A stretch of 34,902 bases of DNA from an uncultured Clostridia bacterium (GCA_947053595.1 CAMRSX010000013.1:1-34902); one strand, 5' to 3'; numbered from the stretch's first letter, positions 15,301-23,577 are shown. Numbers and translations: made by a program. The notes: generated by a model not told the origin, from the sequence alone.

Positions 15301-16605
15301 GCAGGGGACATTCTGCTTATTGATGCACCAGCAGGCGTGGGAGCAAACAGTTTGATTTCTTGGGGAAATATATATCCTGCAGGGGCATTATCTTATTTTG
15401 ATGTCGGCACAGAAACCATCCTTGACATTGGCAAAGAGGTGCAAATCTTAAGTGTAACTTTGCGCAGATATTATTCTGATGGCAGACATTACTATCGCTC
15501 TAAAGTTGAAGGCTCTCTAACAAACGGAGATGATTGGTTTGTCATTCACAACAGCCACAACGAGGGCAGCTATGGCAATGACATAACGGCAAACACCTAT
15601 GCTGAAACCTCGTCTGGAAGAAAATTTGCTGTCAATCAAGGGTTGTTTAATGCGGATGATTGGATGAGTTACATCAACTATTGCGACGCAACCAAAGAAA
15701 GCAATCAGAACTTTAAACAATATATGTGGAAAGATTTGGATGACAGCTTTTGGTGGGGAGGTGAAACGGTTTACAATCAGAACACTGCCGTCTATTATGA
15801 TTACCATGTGACCCTTAAGCCGGGGCTATACAGAATGTCATATCATGGGATGAGCACCCGCTCGGACGGCAACACCACAACTTGTGTTCGTCCTGTGGGA
15901 GAAGCCAGCTTTAATGGTGAGTGGTATGTCTACAAAGGCAAAACCGAATATTCATACACCTTCACAGTGGGCAGCGGATTTGTGGGCTTCCAAGGAGGTT
16001 ATTGGTATGGCGATTGGACAAACTTTAAAAACATTCGGCTGGAATTTGTGGCAGAAACAAGCAACAAAAACTTTGCGCTCAACACAAATTTCAGCACCTT
16101 CAACACGGGCTTCACCCCTGGCTGGGATACAAGTTTAAACCGATTGCCTTACGATACACACAATTGGGGTATGGCAAATATGGGTGTTCCAAATTCTGCA
16201 ACGGGTTATCACGCACATTTGGCATATGACACAGACAAGGGTGGATATGTGGTGGAACTGGTTAACAAATCTCCATCTCTTGGCAGATGGATTGGAACTA
16301 GCCAATGGTTTGATGCAGGAATATTGCAACCGGGGCGCACATACACCATTCAACTGGACGCAAGAAAGGTTGGAAGTGGAAGCCCACACTTGACAGGCGG
16401 GCTTTATTATGACATAAATGGCGCCTATGCCTTCCACAACAATTATTATGACTTTGTCTTGACAGAGGAATGGCAAACCTACACTTACACATTCACAACC
16501 TCCACTTCAATGGATGCATCCAAATCAGCATACTTATATGTGTATGGCATGGAAGGCGGCGAAGGCACCTCGTGGATTGACAATGTTTATATATATGAAA
16601 GCTAA
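12322..16605 (+). CDS. Giant surface lipoprotein 1 with InlB-type B repeats
   Basis: A 1427-residue secreted lipoprotein. The signal peptide ends in the lipobox LTAC with C28 as the lipidated residue. A Gly/Ser and acidic linker (30-55) follows. Residues 56-245 form a shared N-terminal domain of unknown fold. InlB/Listeria-Bacteroides-type B repeats lie near 247-318, 319-407 and 511-580 (signatures GYTFNGW, GYTFDGW, YTFTGW and endings such as TLYAQW). A region resembling DUF6273 lies at about 711-933 and is nearly identical in DNA to paralogue 2. The C-terminal part (about 1247-1427) resembles a carbohydrate-binding CBM4/9-like jelly roll (WIDNVYI at the end). It probably acts as a cell-surface adhesin or glycan binder. 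It has its own promoter and terminator and no operon partner. Confidence 0.85.
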   Translation: MRKFLLSLLCFFFIFTLTGGMAVFLTACGAQSEGGNGGGISDPENPEDGEITENPDDDVEGDSFNLNFKIYAVMYTSWSTYYACNTSIGGASDRGSGVGPYFNMDIYSVNKGSSSWGHHDTLDVRTSAYGRTSASNSSWTGQYCSYTYGEWSSTSSRETKYFYSYISANAGNYAKFAGYSMNNAKNSGFDYTGSSVYVAYRDTNSSTYSAGWKFLPSRSDVVDKWACSASLSGTVYVNFKKKYAYRYFPNGGSGPASGSSDIYYAGDDTTLRPAITRTGYTFNGWSTSSGASSGNSAGSTYSTNCASDQAFYATWRATTYTITLDQNSATTNGTTSVYVTYNTWPGGFSITNPQRTGYTFDGWTTTRNGSTVLINAGGSLQGVSGYTDGGVWSKAGDTTVYAKWTINQYYINISILDPGGGEPCDGTAGTMTVYYSDTGQTYNGCGDQPKAHVSYNSTIRISNISPGVGMHLSSVSSSSGRGSWNGSTFTFTVAAADDSIIIYMAYNTYTITYNPNGGSGSSQTQTVTYKSSFTTKPSNTFSKTSYTFTGWGGSYPSANASYTYNTVGNTTLYAQWSANTATQKLYQMYATGTGASPSYTMGGSGGNMYMSFHYDNNGTATAVREKQFGAGPNSQVFLTGYSRTITAEAYTPGQYIFMGLTTTNTPPTGLNPPTTNSITVSGTDTTTVYAWYRQVPNSAAIIKWGAEIGYYFESGEFPQSYLGTSVSGLGSVSYNIPYLNANGSTVNIPVYSYSGGKCALVSGKYFKVEPIKWKVNDAVWGMYGAYNTNITAVTAEVIGFGAVAPSSAGKEGWAWTSSGMYSNTNTTAGRMSLTNANNTSVSYDKFNAAGTQTIVASNAANSDASQLRVAGLSEIKAATGSSSAGAGWAAKCSDFVAFMTTGSTTGGVYADYWTRNLAGDTFKGYHQNGLSITASGYESSKYLSYAQGVRYAMTLSSGRNMGGTAARYLRVYSNGSDKNEGNHISYLSVETADAGDILLIDAPAGVGANSLISWGNIYPAGALSYFDVGTETILDIGKEVQILSVTLRRYYSDGRHYYRSKVEGSLTNGDDWFVIHNSHNEGSYGNDITANTYAETSSGRKFAVNQGLFNADDWMSYINYCDATKESNQNFKQYMWKDLDDSFWWGGETVYNQNTAVYYDYHVTLKPGLYRMSYHGMSTRSDGNTTTCVRPVGEASFNGEWYVYKGKTEYSYTFTVGSGFVGFQGGYWYGDWTNFKNIRLEFVAETSNKNFALNTNFSTFNTGFTPGWDTSLNRLPYDTHNWGMANMGVPNSATGYHAHLAYDTDKGGYVVELVNKSPSLGRWIGTSQWFDAGILQPGRTYTIQLDARKVGSGSPHLTGGLYYDINGAYAFHNNYYDFVLTEEWQTYTYTFTTSTSMDASKSAYLYVYGMEGGEGTSWIDNVYIYES
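12430..12438 (+). repeat. G9 homopolymer in lipoprotein gene 1
   Basis: Nine consecutive G directly after the lipobox linker encode Gly-Gly-Gly in the current in-frame state. A change of one base would stop translation early. The same G9 occurs in gene 2. Confidence 0.9.
14452..15119 (+). repeat. Gene-conversion block, copy in lipoprotein 1
   Basis: These 668 bp align without gaps to 21895-22562 with four differences (two near each end), including an unbroken identical run of 590 bp (14515-15104). Flanking parts of the two genes are clearly diverged, so the block has been homogenised recently. It encodes the DUF6273-like region. Confidence 0.92.
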
Positions 16606-16634
16606 AAAAAGGAGAGCAGCCGCTCTCTTTTTTT
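16604..16634 (+). terminator. Terminator of lipoprotein gene 1
   Basis: GAGAGC / GCTCTC with loop AGCC and a T7 run begin just after the stop codon. Lipoprotein gene 2 ends with the same stem (loop ATAC). Confidence 0.88.
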
Positions 16635-16641
16635 GTTTATT

Positions 16642-16671
16642 GAAAAGAAAAAAGCGTTGCAAAAACGCTTA
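16642..16671 (-). terminator. rpmB terminator
   Basis: On the minus strand AAGCGTT and AACGCTT pair across a 5-nt loop and are followed by a T-rich run. The hairpin overlaps the rpmB stop codon. Confidence 0.8.
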
Positions 16672-16839
16672 TTTCTTTTTTGCTTTTTTGATGCATTTTG
16701 TGCAAGCCTTAACGCGCTTGCCGTCAATCTCAACTGGTTGAAGGTTGACATCATATTTTCTTGGCGCTTTGTTGTTTGCATGGCTGACTGTTTTGCCATC
16801 CATCTTCCCTTTGCCGCAAATTTCACAAACTCTGCTCAT
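16669..16839 (-). CDS. rpmB: 50S ribosomal protein L28
   Basis: A 56-residue protein too short for a 60-codon ORF cutoff. It starts MSRVCEICGKGKMDG, continues VSHANNKAPRKYDVNLQPV, and ends KACTKCIKKAKKK. The pairs C5/C8 and CTKC near residue 48 make this the zinc-binding (C+) form of L28. GGAG lies 10 nt upstream of ATG 16839. L28 is a structural protein of the large ribosomal subunit. The divergent neighbourhood with the Asp23-like gene and fakA matches the rpmB / yloU-yloV arrangement of Bacillus. In that order lipoprotein gene 1 looks like an insertion downstream. Confidence 0.96.
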   Translation of the reverse strand: MSRVCEICGKGKMDGKTVSHANNKAPRKYDVNLQPVEIDGKRVKACTKCIKKAKKK

Positions 16840-16872
16840 TCTTTCATCTCCTTATAAGTGTATTCGCACACA

Positions 16873-16901
16873 ATCATATCACATTTGTCAGAAAAAATCA
16901 A
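16873..16901 (-). promoter_or_regulatory. rpmB promoter
   Basis: Minus strand: TTGATT, 17-nt spacer, TATGAT with upstream TG (extended -10). The spacer and -10 contain CTGACAAATGTGATAT, shared with the spoVG promoter. Confidence 0.7.
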
Positions 16902-17040
16902 CTGTTTGGCTGGGTTTATTGCTAAATTTTTTCTGTGTTGCATAAAATGGGGTGTGGGCGGCTTTTGTGGTGCAATGTTGCTTTTGCTTGCATTTTCACG
17001 GACAACATTGCAAAAAAATTTGATTTCTGCTTCATTTTGC

Positions 17041-17069
17041 TTGTCAAAGTTTATTAAAAGTTGTATTAT
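17041..17069 (+). promoter_or_regulatory. Promoter of the asp23-fakA operon
   Basis: TTGTCA (17041-17046), 17-nt spacer, TATTAT (17064-17069). It lies about 65 bp upstream of the Asp23-family start. The 140 bp before it, up to the rpmB promoter, show nothing else I can support. Confidence 0.7.
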
Positions 17070-17133
17070 ATAATCAAGCGAAAGTATATCGTGCGTGATT
17101 TTTCATCCCACATAACTTTTTAAGGAGGATTCC

Positions 17134-17484
17134 TTGACAGTCGACACAAACAACTATTATGGAAACATCTCAATCAGCGACAATGCCATTTGCACTGTTG
17201 CTGGTTTTGTTGCGTTGGATTGTTATGGCGTTGTTGACCTTGTTGCAAAAAACTTTAAGGAAAGTGCAAAAGAGCTGTTCAACAAAAATCATTATTCCAG
17301 AGGAATCTCCATCAGCCACATCGACAATCGCATTTTTATAGACATTCACTGCATTCTTAAATATGGCGTGTCAATCAGTGCTGTGGCCGAATCGCTTAAA
17401 AAATCTGTTAAATATTCCGTCGAAAATTTCACCGGCATGATTGTGGACACAGTTAACGTTCATGTTGTTGGTGTTTGTGTTTAA
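17134..17484 (+). CDS. Asp23/Gls24 family envelope stress protein
   Basis: A 116-residue protein of the Asp23/Gls24 (DUF322) family. Family-like segments are YYGNISISDNAICTVAGFVAL near the N-terminus (in pieces), VDLVAKN, and the end VKYSVENFTGMIVDTVNVHV. It begins with TTG at 17134, fixed by a strong AAGGAGG 5 nt upstream; no in-frame ATG exists near it. In Bacillus the equivalent gene (yloU) precedes yloV/fakA, and the same order holds here with 20 nt between. Members are cytoplasmic, often membrane-associated, and linked to envelope stress. The exact role is not established. Confidence 0.9.
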   Translation: MTVDTNNYYGNISISDNAICTVAGFVALDCYGVVDLVAKNFKESAKELFNKNHYSRGISISHIDNRIFIDIHCILKYGVSISAVAESLKKSVKYSVENFTGMIVDTVNVHVVGVCV

Positions 17485-17504
17485 TATTTTTTAGGAGCCT
17501 AAAG

Positions 17505-19139
17505 ATGCAAAAGTCCATTAATGGAGCGACCTTTAAGAAGATGGTCCTTGCAGGAGTGAGCCTGCTTGAACAAAACAAAGAATATATTGATTCGTTGAAT
17601 GTTTTTCCAGTGCCAGATGGTGACACCGGAACAAACATGTTTTTGACAATGAAATCCGCTGTGGGAGAAATCAACAAGTGCATGAACAGTGACCTTGCTT
17701 CTCTTTCAGAAGCTTTTTCCAAAGGCGCACTTCGCGGCGCAAGAGGCAACAGCGGCGTCATCACTTCGCAAATTTTTAAGGGCTTTTGCTCTGTAACCAA
17801 AAATTGCAAAGAAATTTCCACCAAAGATTTTGCCAAAGCCATGCAAGAAGGGGCAACCATTGCTTACAAGGCTGTCACAAAGCCAAAAGAGGGCACCATT
17901 CTCACTGTCATTCGCGTTATGGCAGAAAATGCGGTGAGCCTTGCAAAGCGTCATGACGATTTTGAAGTTTTCTTCAAAAAAGTGCTGGACACTGGGGAAG
18001 AAATTCTTAAGCAAACCCCAGAAATGCTGCCAGTTTTGAAGAAGGCTGGCGTTGTGGACTCTGGCGGACGCGGAATTTTGGTGATTTTCACAGGATTTTA
18101 TCGTTTCCTTATGGGTGAGGAAGATTTGGAGTATTCTTTTGAAGACGAAACCAAAGCCCAAACAGTGGACGATGTGATTGCTGACATCAACAGTCTTGGC
18201 GACATTGAGTTTGGCTATTGCACCGAATATATGATAATCAATATGTTGAAAAAAACCACAGAGGCAGACATCGAAAAACTTCGCGAGAAGCTTATGGAAA
18301 TTGGCGATTCTGTCATCTGCATTGGCGATTTGTCCTTGGTGAAAGTGCATGTTCACACCAACGAGCCAAACAAGGCATTGGGATATGCGCTTGAGCTTGG
18401 CGAGCTTTACAATCTCAAGATTGAAAACATGAGAGAACAAAATCGCGAACTTAAGAAAAAAGCACAGGCTGTGGAAGAAACCAAAGAGCTGGGCATGATT
18501 GCTGTTGCACCGGGGGACGGGTTGGCTCAGATTTTTAAAGAACTGACTGTGGACGAAATTATTGTTGGTGGACAAACCATGAACCCAAGTGCGGAAGACA
18601 TTGCCACTGCTGCAGATAAAGTTCCTGCAAGAAACGTGTTTGTTTTCCCAAACAACAAAAACATTGTGCTTGCGGCAGAGCAAGCCAACGATGTCACCAG
18701 CAAAAACCTCATCATCATTCCAACCAAAAGCGTGCCAGAAGGCATTTCTGCGGCAATCACATTCAATCCTGACGCGTCGGTGGAAGAAAACCAAAATGCC
18801 ATGCTGGAAGCAACCAAAAGCGTGCGCTCTGGCTCGGTGACTTATGCTGTGCGTGACACCCATGTGGATGGATTTGACCTCACAAAGGGCGAAATCATTG
18901 GTTTGGATGACAAAGCCATTCTTGCCAAAGGCAATTTGGTGAGCGAAACCACTGAAAAGTTGATTGAGGCAATGTTTGACGATTCTGTCATGAACATCAC
19001 CCTGTTTTATGGCGAGGACATCCGCGAGGACGAGGCAAATGCACTTCAAGAAACCTTGGCAAGCAAATATCCAGACTGCGAGGTGACGGTTGCTGCTGGT
19101 GGACAACCAGTTTATTACTATCTTGTTTCATTGGAATAA
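17505..19139 (+). CDS. fakA: Fatty acid kinase FakA-like (DAK2-domain protein, YloV)
   Basis: A 544-residue protein with an N-terminal DAK2 kinase domain and a DegV-like C-terminal part. The nucleotide/Mg signature NVFPVPDGDTGTNM is at residues 32-45, with D38, D40 and N44. Further DAK2 segments are SKGALRGARGNSGVI and AGVVDSGGRGI. The middle region contains KVHVHTNEPNKAL. FakA phosphorylates fatty acids bound to a FakB (DegV) partner, feeding phospholipid synthesis; no FakB gene is in the window. ATG 17505 has TAGGAG 7 nt upstream; the longer frame from 17475 starts inside the previous gene. It is co-transcribed with the Asp23-family gene and followed by a terminator. Confidence 0.93.
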   Translation: MQKSINGATFKKMVLAGVSLLEQNKEYIDSLNVFPVPDGDTGTNMFLTMKSAVGEINKCMNSDLASLSEAFSKGALRGARGNSGVITSQIFKGFCSVTKNCKEISTKDFAKAMQEGATIAYKAVTKPKEGTILTVIRVMAENAVSLAKRHDDFEVFFKKVLDTGEEILKQTPEMLPVLKKAGVVDSGGRGILVIFTGFYRFLMGEEDLEYSFEDETKAQTVDDVIADINSLGDIEFGYCTEYMIINMLKKTTEADIEKLREKLMEIGDSVICIGDLSLVKVHVHTNEPNKALGYALELGELYNLKIENMREQNRELKKKAQAVEETKELGMIAVAPGDGLAQIFKELTVDEIIVGGQTMNPSAEDIATAADKVPARNVFVFPNNKNIVLAAEQANDVTSKNLIIIPTKSVPEGISAAITFNPDASVEENQNAMLEATKSVRSGSVTYAVRDTHVDGFDLTKGEIIGLDDKAILAKGNLVSETTEKLIEAMFDDSVMNITLFYGEDIREDEANALQETLASKYPDCEVTVAAGGQPVYYYLVSLE

Positions 19140-19141
19140 TA

Positions 19142-19168
19142 AAAAGGGAGCGAAGCTCTCTTTTTTTT
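19142..19168 (+). terminator. fakA terminator
   Basis: GGGAGC / GCTCTC (one G-U pair) with loop GAA, followed by T8, beginning a few bases after the fakA stop. Confidence 0.85.
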
Positions 19169-19222
19169 GTTGAAAGGAGAATGTTGATGGGGTTGGGTTG
19201 CGCGAGTTTGTTTTGAGGGTGT

Positions 19223-19276
19223 GCCAGCGAGATTCTTTCCCTGCGCTTGTGCTGCGGCCAGAATGACACCGCTGGC
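19223..19276. repeat. REP-like repeat, copy 2
   Basis: It is bounded by a perfect inverted repeat GCCAGCG / CGCTGGC and contains GATTCTTTCCCTGCGCTTG and AGAATGAC, the reverse sense of the copies at 12189 and 28961. It lies between fakA and lipoprotein gene 2. Confidence 0.65.
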
Positions 19277-19366
19277 GTGACATCGCCCAACATCTTTCAC
19301 TAATTTTTTTTGGAAAAACGCAGGAGGGGCACAAAATGCTGACAAAAAACGGCTGTTGCGCAAAAA

Positions 19367-19410
19367 TTTGTCGAAAAATGTTTGTAAAATTCAAAAAAAA
19401 GGTTTAAAAT
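19367..19410 (+). promoter_or_regulatory. Leaderless-type promoter of lipoprotein gene 2 with Spo0A box
   Basis: TTGTAA (19382-19387), 17-nt spacer, TAAAAT (19405-19410), then 6 nt to ATG 19417, with no Shine-Dalgarno. TTTGTCGAAAAA (19367-19378) contains a perfect Spo0A box TGTCGAA beginning 13 nt before the -35, the same spacing as the near-box in gene 1. Confidence 0.65.
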
Positions 19411-19416
19411 AAATTC

Positions 19417-22400
19417 ATGAAGAAACTTTTCTTAAGTTTGTTATGTTTTTTATTTCTTTTCACCCTAACTGGAGGAGTGACAGTGTTTCTTACAGCATGT
19501 GGCGCTCAGTCGGAGGGCGGCAATGGGGGGGGGATTTCTGACCCTAGCAAAGACGAAGTTGATTCAGACACTCCAAATGACACCCAAGAGAATGCTTATA
19601 AATGGGATTTGCGTATGCATGCTGTTTTATGGACTTCCAATTCCAGCAACAGTCCTTGCAGCACCTCGGCTGGGGCGGGTCCTTATTTTAATATAGATGC
19701 TGCAAACCAAAAGAGAGGCGAATCTTCATGGAATTTTCATGGAGCTTTGGATGGTTCCTCGGCTGCCTATGGCAAATCTGTGGGCAGCTATAATTCTGGA
19801 AGCACTTGGACTGGCACAAATTGTGCTTATGCCTATGTGTATAATGATTCTTCTGGCAGTGGCACCATAAGATATTTGTATATAAGATTCAGCAGACATG
19901 CTGGCAATGACAAATTTATTGGATATTCAGTTGGCAGCGCAAAATTCAACTCCAGTGACATGAGAGCCACCTCTGGTGACTATATGTTTTATCGGGATAC
20001 CACTCAAAATGGCTATTCTGGAGGGTTGTGGCATTTTACATCTTCTGAAAACACTGCAAAAGCCAATGCTTGTGCATGGTCCAGTGGCACAATTTATTTA
20101 AATTTTAAGAAAGCATACACAATCAAATTTAATCCAAATGGTGCTTCTGGCTCCGTTCAAACAAAAACTTATTATGCTGGTGACTCATATTCTCGTCCCT
20201 CACTTTTCAGCAGACCCGGTTATACATTTAAAGGTTGGGGAACTGCTCCGGGAGATACCACTGGCTCCACTTCAACAGTTACAAATTGTTCATCAAGTAT
20301 GATTTATTATGCAATTTGGGCGCCAGAAACTTACACCATCACCTTAAATGCCAATGGTGGAAAAATTGAAACACCAATAAATATTTCTGTGGAGTCTGTC
20401 AGCGGAGCGTCATATGGGTTTTCTCACAATGGCTCTTACTATGTCAGTCAAAACAAAGCTGCGCCAAACTCTGCCGCTGTTTGCAAAGTCAATTTCACCA
20501 CCTTAACACCATATCAGGCGGTGACATTCAATATTATTCAATACGCAGAAAGCAATTACGATTATGGCATTTTCAGCAATCTGGACAGCACGCTTTCAAC
20601 CTCAAACACGGTGGATTCGTCCAGATATTGGGACGGAAAGGGCAAGCAATCTACGGGTGTGCGGAAAATTTCATATGTTGTCCCCACGACGGGTACCCAT
20701 TTTGTATATATCAAATTTCGAAAAGACGGCAGTGGTAACACAGGGAACGACACTTTGCAGTTTCAAGTTTCAACATTAAACTCTGTTTATCTTCAATACA
20801 ACACTGGTTGGTATTATGATCAATACAAGTTTACATCATTTGGAAGTATTGGTGCGCCAACAAGAGCGGGCTACAGCTTTGCAGGCTGGAAAACAAGCCC
20901 CAGCGGCGGCACGACGGTGACAAATTCCCAAGGTTTAATCACAGCCAGCAACACGGTTTTCACAGCCAACACAACTTTGTATGCAAACTGGTCGGTGAAC
21001 ACATATTATATGTATTTCGATAACAAAGGCGGCAGCGGTGGACAAGGCACAATCAGTCGCACTTATGGCAGTGCAACGGCGTCAAGCGTCAGTGTTCCAA
21101 CCAAAACGGGGCATAATTTCACGGGATATTGGACAGCTGAATCTGGCGGCACGCAATATTACAATGCTTCAGGCAACCGTACATCCAGTTGCCCAAGCAC
21201 CATGCCAGCAACTTCAGTCAATCTTTATGCTCAGTGGCAAGTGAAATCTTACAGCATCAACTTCAATCAAAATGGTGGAAGTGGCGGGCAGGGAACGCTT
21301 ACTTGCAACTATGGCTCAGCTCCGCCTTCTAGTGTTTCTGTGCCAACAAGGCAAAGCTATGCCTTCCTTGGTTATTACACAGCTGCAAGCGGTGGGATAC
21401 AATATTACAACAACTCTGGCGCAAGAACAGGAACTTTCTCCTCAATGCCTTCAAACAATGTAAATTTATATGCCCAGTGGAGTGCGCAGACGGTGAATAT
21501 TGGTGTTGCAACGTATACCCACTATGGGGAGGTAACGTCGCCAAAAGCCAACGAATTTGCTCGTGACACCACAGGTGGCAGGGTGACGATGTATTATCAC
21601 AGCGCATCCTCAGGCGTGCAGGAAACTTCTCAAGCAGGCTTTATTGGTTGGTCAGATGATGCGCGTTTGCAGGTGCTTGTGGAATATGACAGGCGGTTTG
21701 TTGCAACAGCAAACCCCGGATATGTTTTTTTGGGTTTCACAACCAGTCATTCGGTTGCTCCGCAGATGGACATGGAACCTGCAAACAATGTCACAACACC
21801 ATCAACGCTGATGTGTGCGTGGTTTAGAAAAATAAGCCAAACTGCTAACACACAAGCCAATAAAATCAAGTATGACCTTATGGAAGACAGCTTCTATTTT
21901 GAAAGCGGAGAGTTTCCACAAAGTTATCTTGGCACCAGTGTCAGTGGGCTGGGCAGCGTTTCATACAACATTCCATATTTAAACGCAAATGGGTCAACAG
22001 TCAACATTCCGGTTTATTCTTACAGTGGTGGAAAGTGTGCGCTTGTTTCTGGCAAATATTTTAAAGTGGAGCCAATCAAGTGGAAGGTGAACGATGCCGT
22101 TTGGGGGATGTATGGCGCATACAACACCAACATAACGGCTGTGACGGCTGAGGTGATTGGCTTTGGCGCGGTGGCGCCTTCGTCGGCTGGCAAAGAGGGC
22201 TGGGCATGGACAAGCAGCGGAATGTATTCCAACACCAACACCACAGCGGGACGGATGAGCTTGACAAACGCCAACAACACCAGTGTTTCATATGACAAAT
22301 TCAACGCCGCAGGCACACAAACCATTGTTGCGTCAAACGCCGCCAATTCTGACGCCAGCCAGTTGCGCGTGGCGGGGCTTTCGGAAATCAAGGCCGCCAC

Positions 22401-23547
22401 TGGCAGCTCGTCGGCAGGCGCAGGTTGGGCAGCAAAGTGCAGCGATTTTGTGGCATTCATGACCACAGGCTCCACAACAGGCGGAGTGTATGCGGATTAT
22501 TGGACACGCAACCTTGCTGGCGACACGTTTAAGGGATATCACCAAAATGGGCTTTCCATAACTTCCAGTGGATATGAGGCAGCGGCTTGGCTCAGTCAAG
22601 CAAAAGGCGTGAGATATGCCATGACAATGTCAAGCGGCTCGCAGCTGAACACCGTCAGCGGAACAAACTATCTTACAGTCACCACTCGTGGAGGCTGGGA
22701 AATTATTGGGCAAAAGTTGAGTGTTTCCACCAACACCGATTACACAATTTCGTTTGATGTTGAGACGCCATCCTTCCCAGGAGGGTTGCAAGTGATGGTG
22801 CTTAAAAACGCACCAGGAGACACCGACAACAACAGCGCATCTTTGGGAACGGCATATCTTTCTTCAAATATCTCCACAAAGCGAACAGTTTCATTCAACT
22901 CTGGCTCATTCAGCGAAGTTTGGCTGGTTGTCAATTTTGGATTTGTTGCTGACGGCGGGGTTTACACCTTCAAATTCTCCAATTGGAGAATTGACAATCC
23001 AAATGTTTCCTTCAGCTCCAACATGCAAAACTGGACAAAATATTTACATTCCGAGCGTATTGGTGTGGATATCAACATATACAGTCCAACCAATTTCTCT
23101 GGTTTTTCTGGAATGACGATTGACGAAAACACAGACATCTTTTCAATCAATGTACATAACACGGGTTCTGGCTGGACATGGTCCAACTTTATGAAGAGAT
23201 TTTCAAACAGCATTTTCATTCAAACTGACACCACATACACTTTGGTTGTGGAGGCGTTGGAGGTGACAAATGGCGGAACCATCAGTTTCTTAAGCCCTTA
23301 TGACTATGGTGGCAGCAAAAACGAAGATATTGGAAGAGGGCATGACGCAGATGTGAGTGTTTCAAGCGTGGGGGTTTACACCAAAACGTTCACCTCGGCT
23401 TCTGATTTCAGCGCTTGCGGGCATGATTTCAGAAGTTATATAGCCATCCCTGCTGGAGGAGGTAAAGTGAACATGAAATTCAGAATTTCGCTTTTCTTTG
23501 GAACAGTGACCATTGAAAACAGTGATTTTGTGTATAGAAAAGCTTAA
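19417..23547 (+). CDS. Giant surface lipoprotein 2 with InlB-type B repeats
   Basis: A 1376-residue paralogue of the lipoprotein at 12322. The signal peptide ends in LTAC with C28, followed by a Gly-rich and acidic linker. An N-terminal domain (about 50-235) is homologous to that of paralogue 1. At least four B-repeat units lie at about 236-690 (GYTFKGW, GYSFAGW, GHNFTGY, SYAFLGY; endings IWAP, NLYAQW). The near-identical DUF6273-like block covers residues about 827-1049. The C-terminal 320 residues differ from paralogue 1 and end in a beta-rich region (VNMKFRISLFFG) that may also be a carbohydrate-binding fold. A surface adhesin role is inferred. It is a single-gene unit with its own promoter and terminator, placed between fakA and ftsA. 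Confidence 0.85.
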   Translation: MKKLFLSLLCFLFLFTLTGGVTVFLTACGAQSEGGNGGGISDPSKDEVDSDTPNDTQENAYKWDLRMHAVLWTSNSSNSPCSTSAGAGPYFNIDAANQKRGESSWNFHGALDGSSAAYGKSVGSYNSGSTWTGTNCAYAYVYNDSSGSGTIRYLYIRFSRHAGNDKFIGYSVGSAKFNSSDMRATSGDYMFYRDTTQNGYSGGLWHFTSSENTAKANACAWSSGTIYLNFKKAYTIKFNPNGASGSVQTKTYYAGDSYSRPSLFSRPGYTFKGWGTAPGDTTGSTSTVTNCSSSMIYYAIWAPETYTITLNANGGKIETPINISVESVSGASYGFSHNGSYYVSQNKAAPNSAAVCKVNFTTLTPYQAVTFNIIQYAESNYDYGIFSNLDSTLSTSNTVDSSRYWDGKGKQSTGVRKISYVVPTTGTHFVYIKFRKDGSGNTGNDTLQFQVSTLNSVYLQYNTGWYYDQYKFTSFGSIGAPTRAGYSFAGWKTSPSGGTTVTNSQGLITASNTVFTANTTLYANWSVNTYYMYFDNKGGSGGQGTISRTYGSATASSVSVPTKTGHNFTGYWTAESGGTQYYNASGNRTSSCPSTMPATSVNLYAQWQVKSYSINFNQNGGSGGQGTLTCNYGSAPPSSVSVPTRQSYAFLGYYTAASGGIQYYNNSGARTGTFSSMPSNNVNLYAQWSAQTVNIGVATYTHYGEVTSPKANEFARDTTGGRVTMYYHSASSGVQETSQAGFIGWSDDARLQVLVEYDRRFVATANPGYVFLGFTTSHSVAPQMDMEPANNVTTPSTLMCAWFRKISQTANTQANKIKYDLMEDSFYFESGEFPQSYLGTSVSGLGSVSYNIPYLNANGSTVNIPVYSYSGGKCALVSGKYFKVEPIKWKVNDAVWGMYGAYNTNITAVTAEVIGFGAVAPSSAGKEGWAWTSSGMYSNTNTTAGRMSLTNANNTSVSYDKFNAAGTQTIVASNAANSDASQLRVAGLSEIKAATGSSSAGAGWAAKCSDFVAFMTTGSTTGGVYADYWTRNLAGDTFKGYHQNGLSITSSGYEAAAWLSQAKGVRYAMTMSSGSQLNTVSGTNYLTVTTRGGWEIIGQKLSVSTNTDYTISFDVETPSFPGGLQVMVLKNAPGDTDNNSASLGTAYLSSNISTKRTVSFNSGSFSEVWLVVNFGFVADGGVYTFKFSNWRIDNPNVSFSSNMQNWTKYLHSERIGVDINIYSPTNFSGFSGMTIDENTDIFSINVHNTGSGWTWSNFMKRFSNSIFIQTDTTYTLVVEALEVTNGGTISFLSPYDYGGSKNEDIGRGHDADVSVSSVGVYTKTFTSASDFSACGHDFRSYIAIPAGGGKVNMKFRISLFFGTVTIENSDFVYRKA
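19525..19533 (+). repeat. G9 homopolymer in lipoprotein gene 2
   Basis: Nine G in frame, inside a 48-bp block (19498-19545) identical to 12403-12450 of gene 1, although the signal-peptide DNA just upstream differs at many third positions. Confidence 0.9.
21895..22562 (+). repeat. Gene-conversion block, copy in lipoprotein 2
   Basis: The partner of 14452-15119, at a constant offset of 7443 bp, with four differences in 668 bp. The identical core is 21958-22547. Confidence 0.92.
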
Positions 23548-23552
23548 AAAAG

Positions 23553-23577
23553 AGAGAGCATACGCTCTCTTTTTTTT
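23553..23577 (+). terminator. Terminator of lipoprotein gene 2
   Basis: AGAGAGC / GCTCTCT with loop ATAC, then a T-run, directly after the stop codon. Confidence 0.88.

Noticed and set aside
17706..19106. 466-codon frame on the minus strand opposite fakA
   Set aside because: Long antisense shadow of fakA, rich in His, Cys and Phe, with no ribosome site; fakA itself has clear domain motifs.
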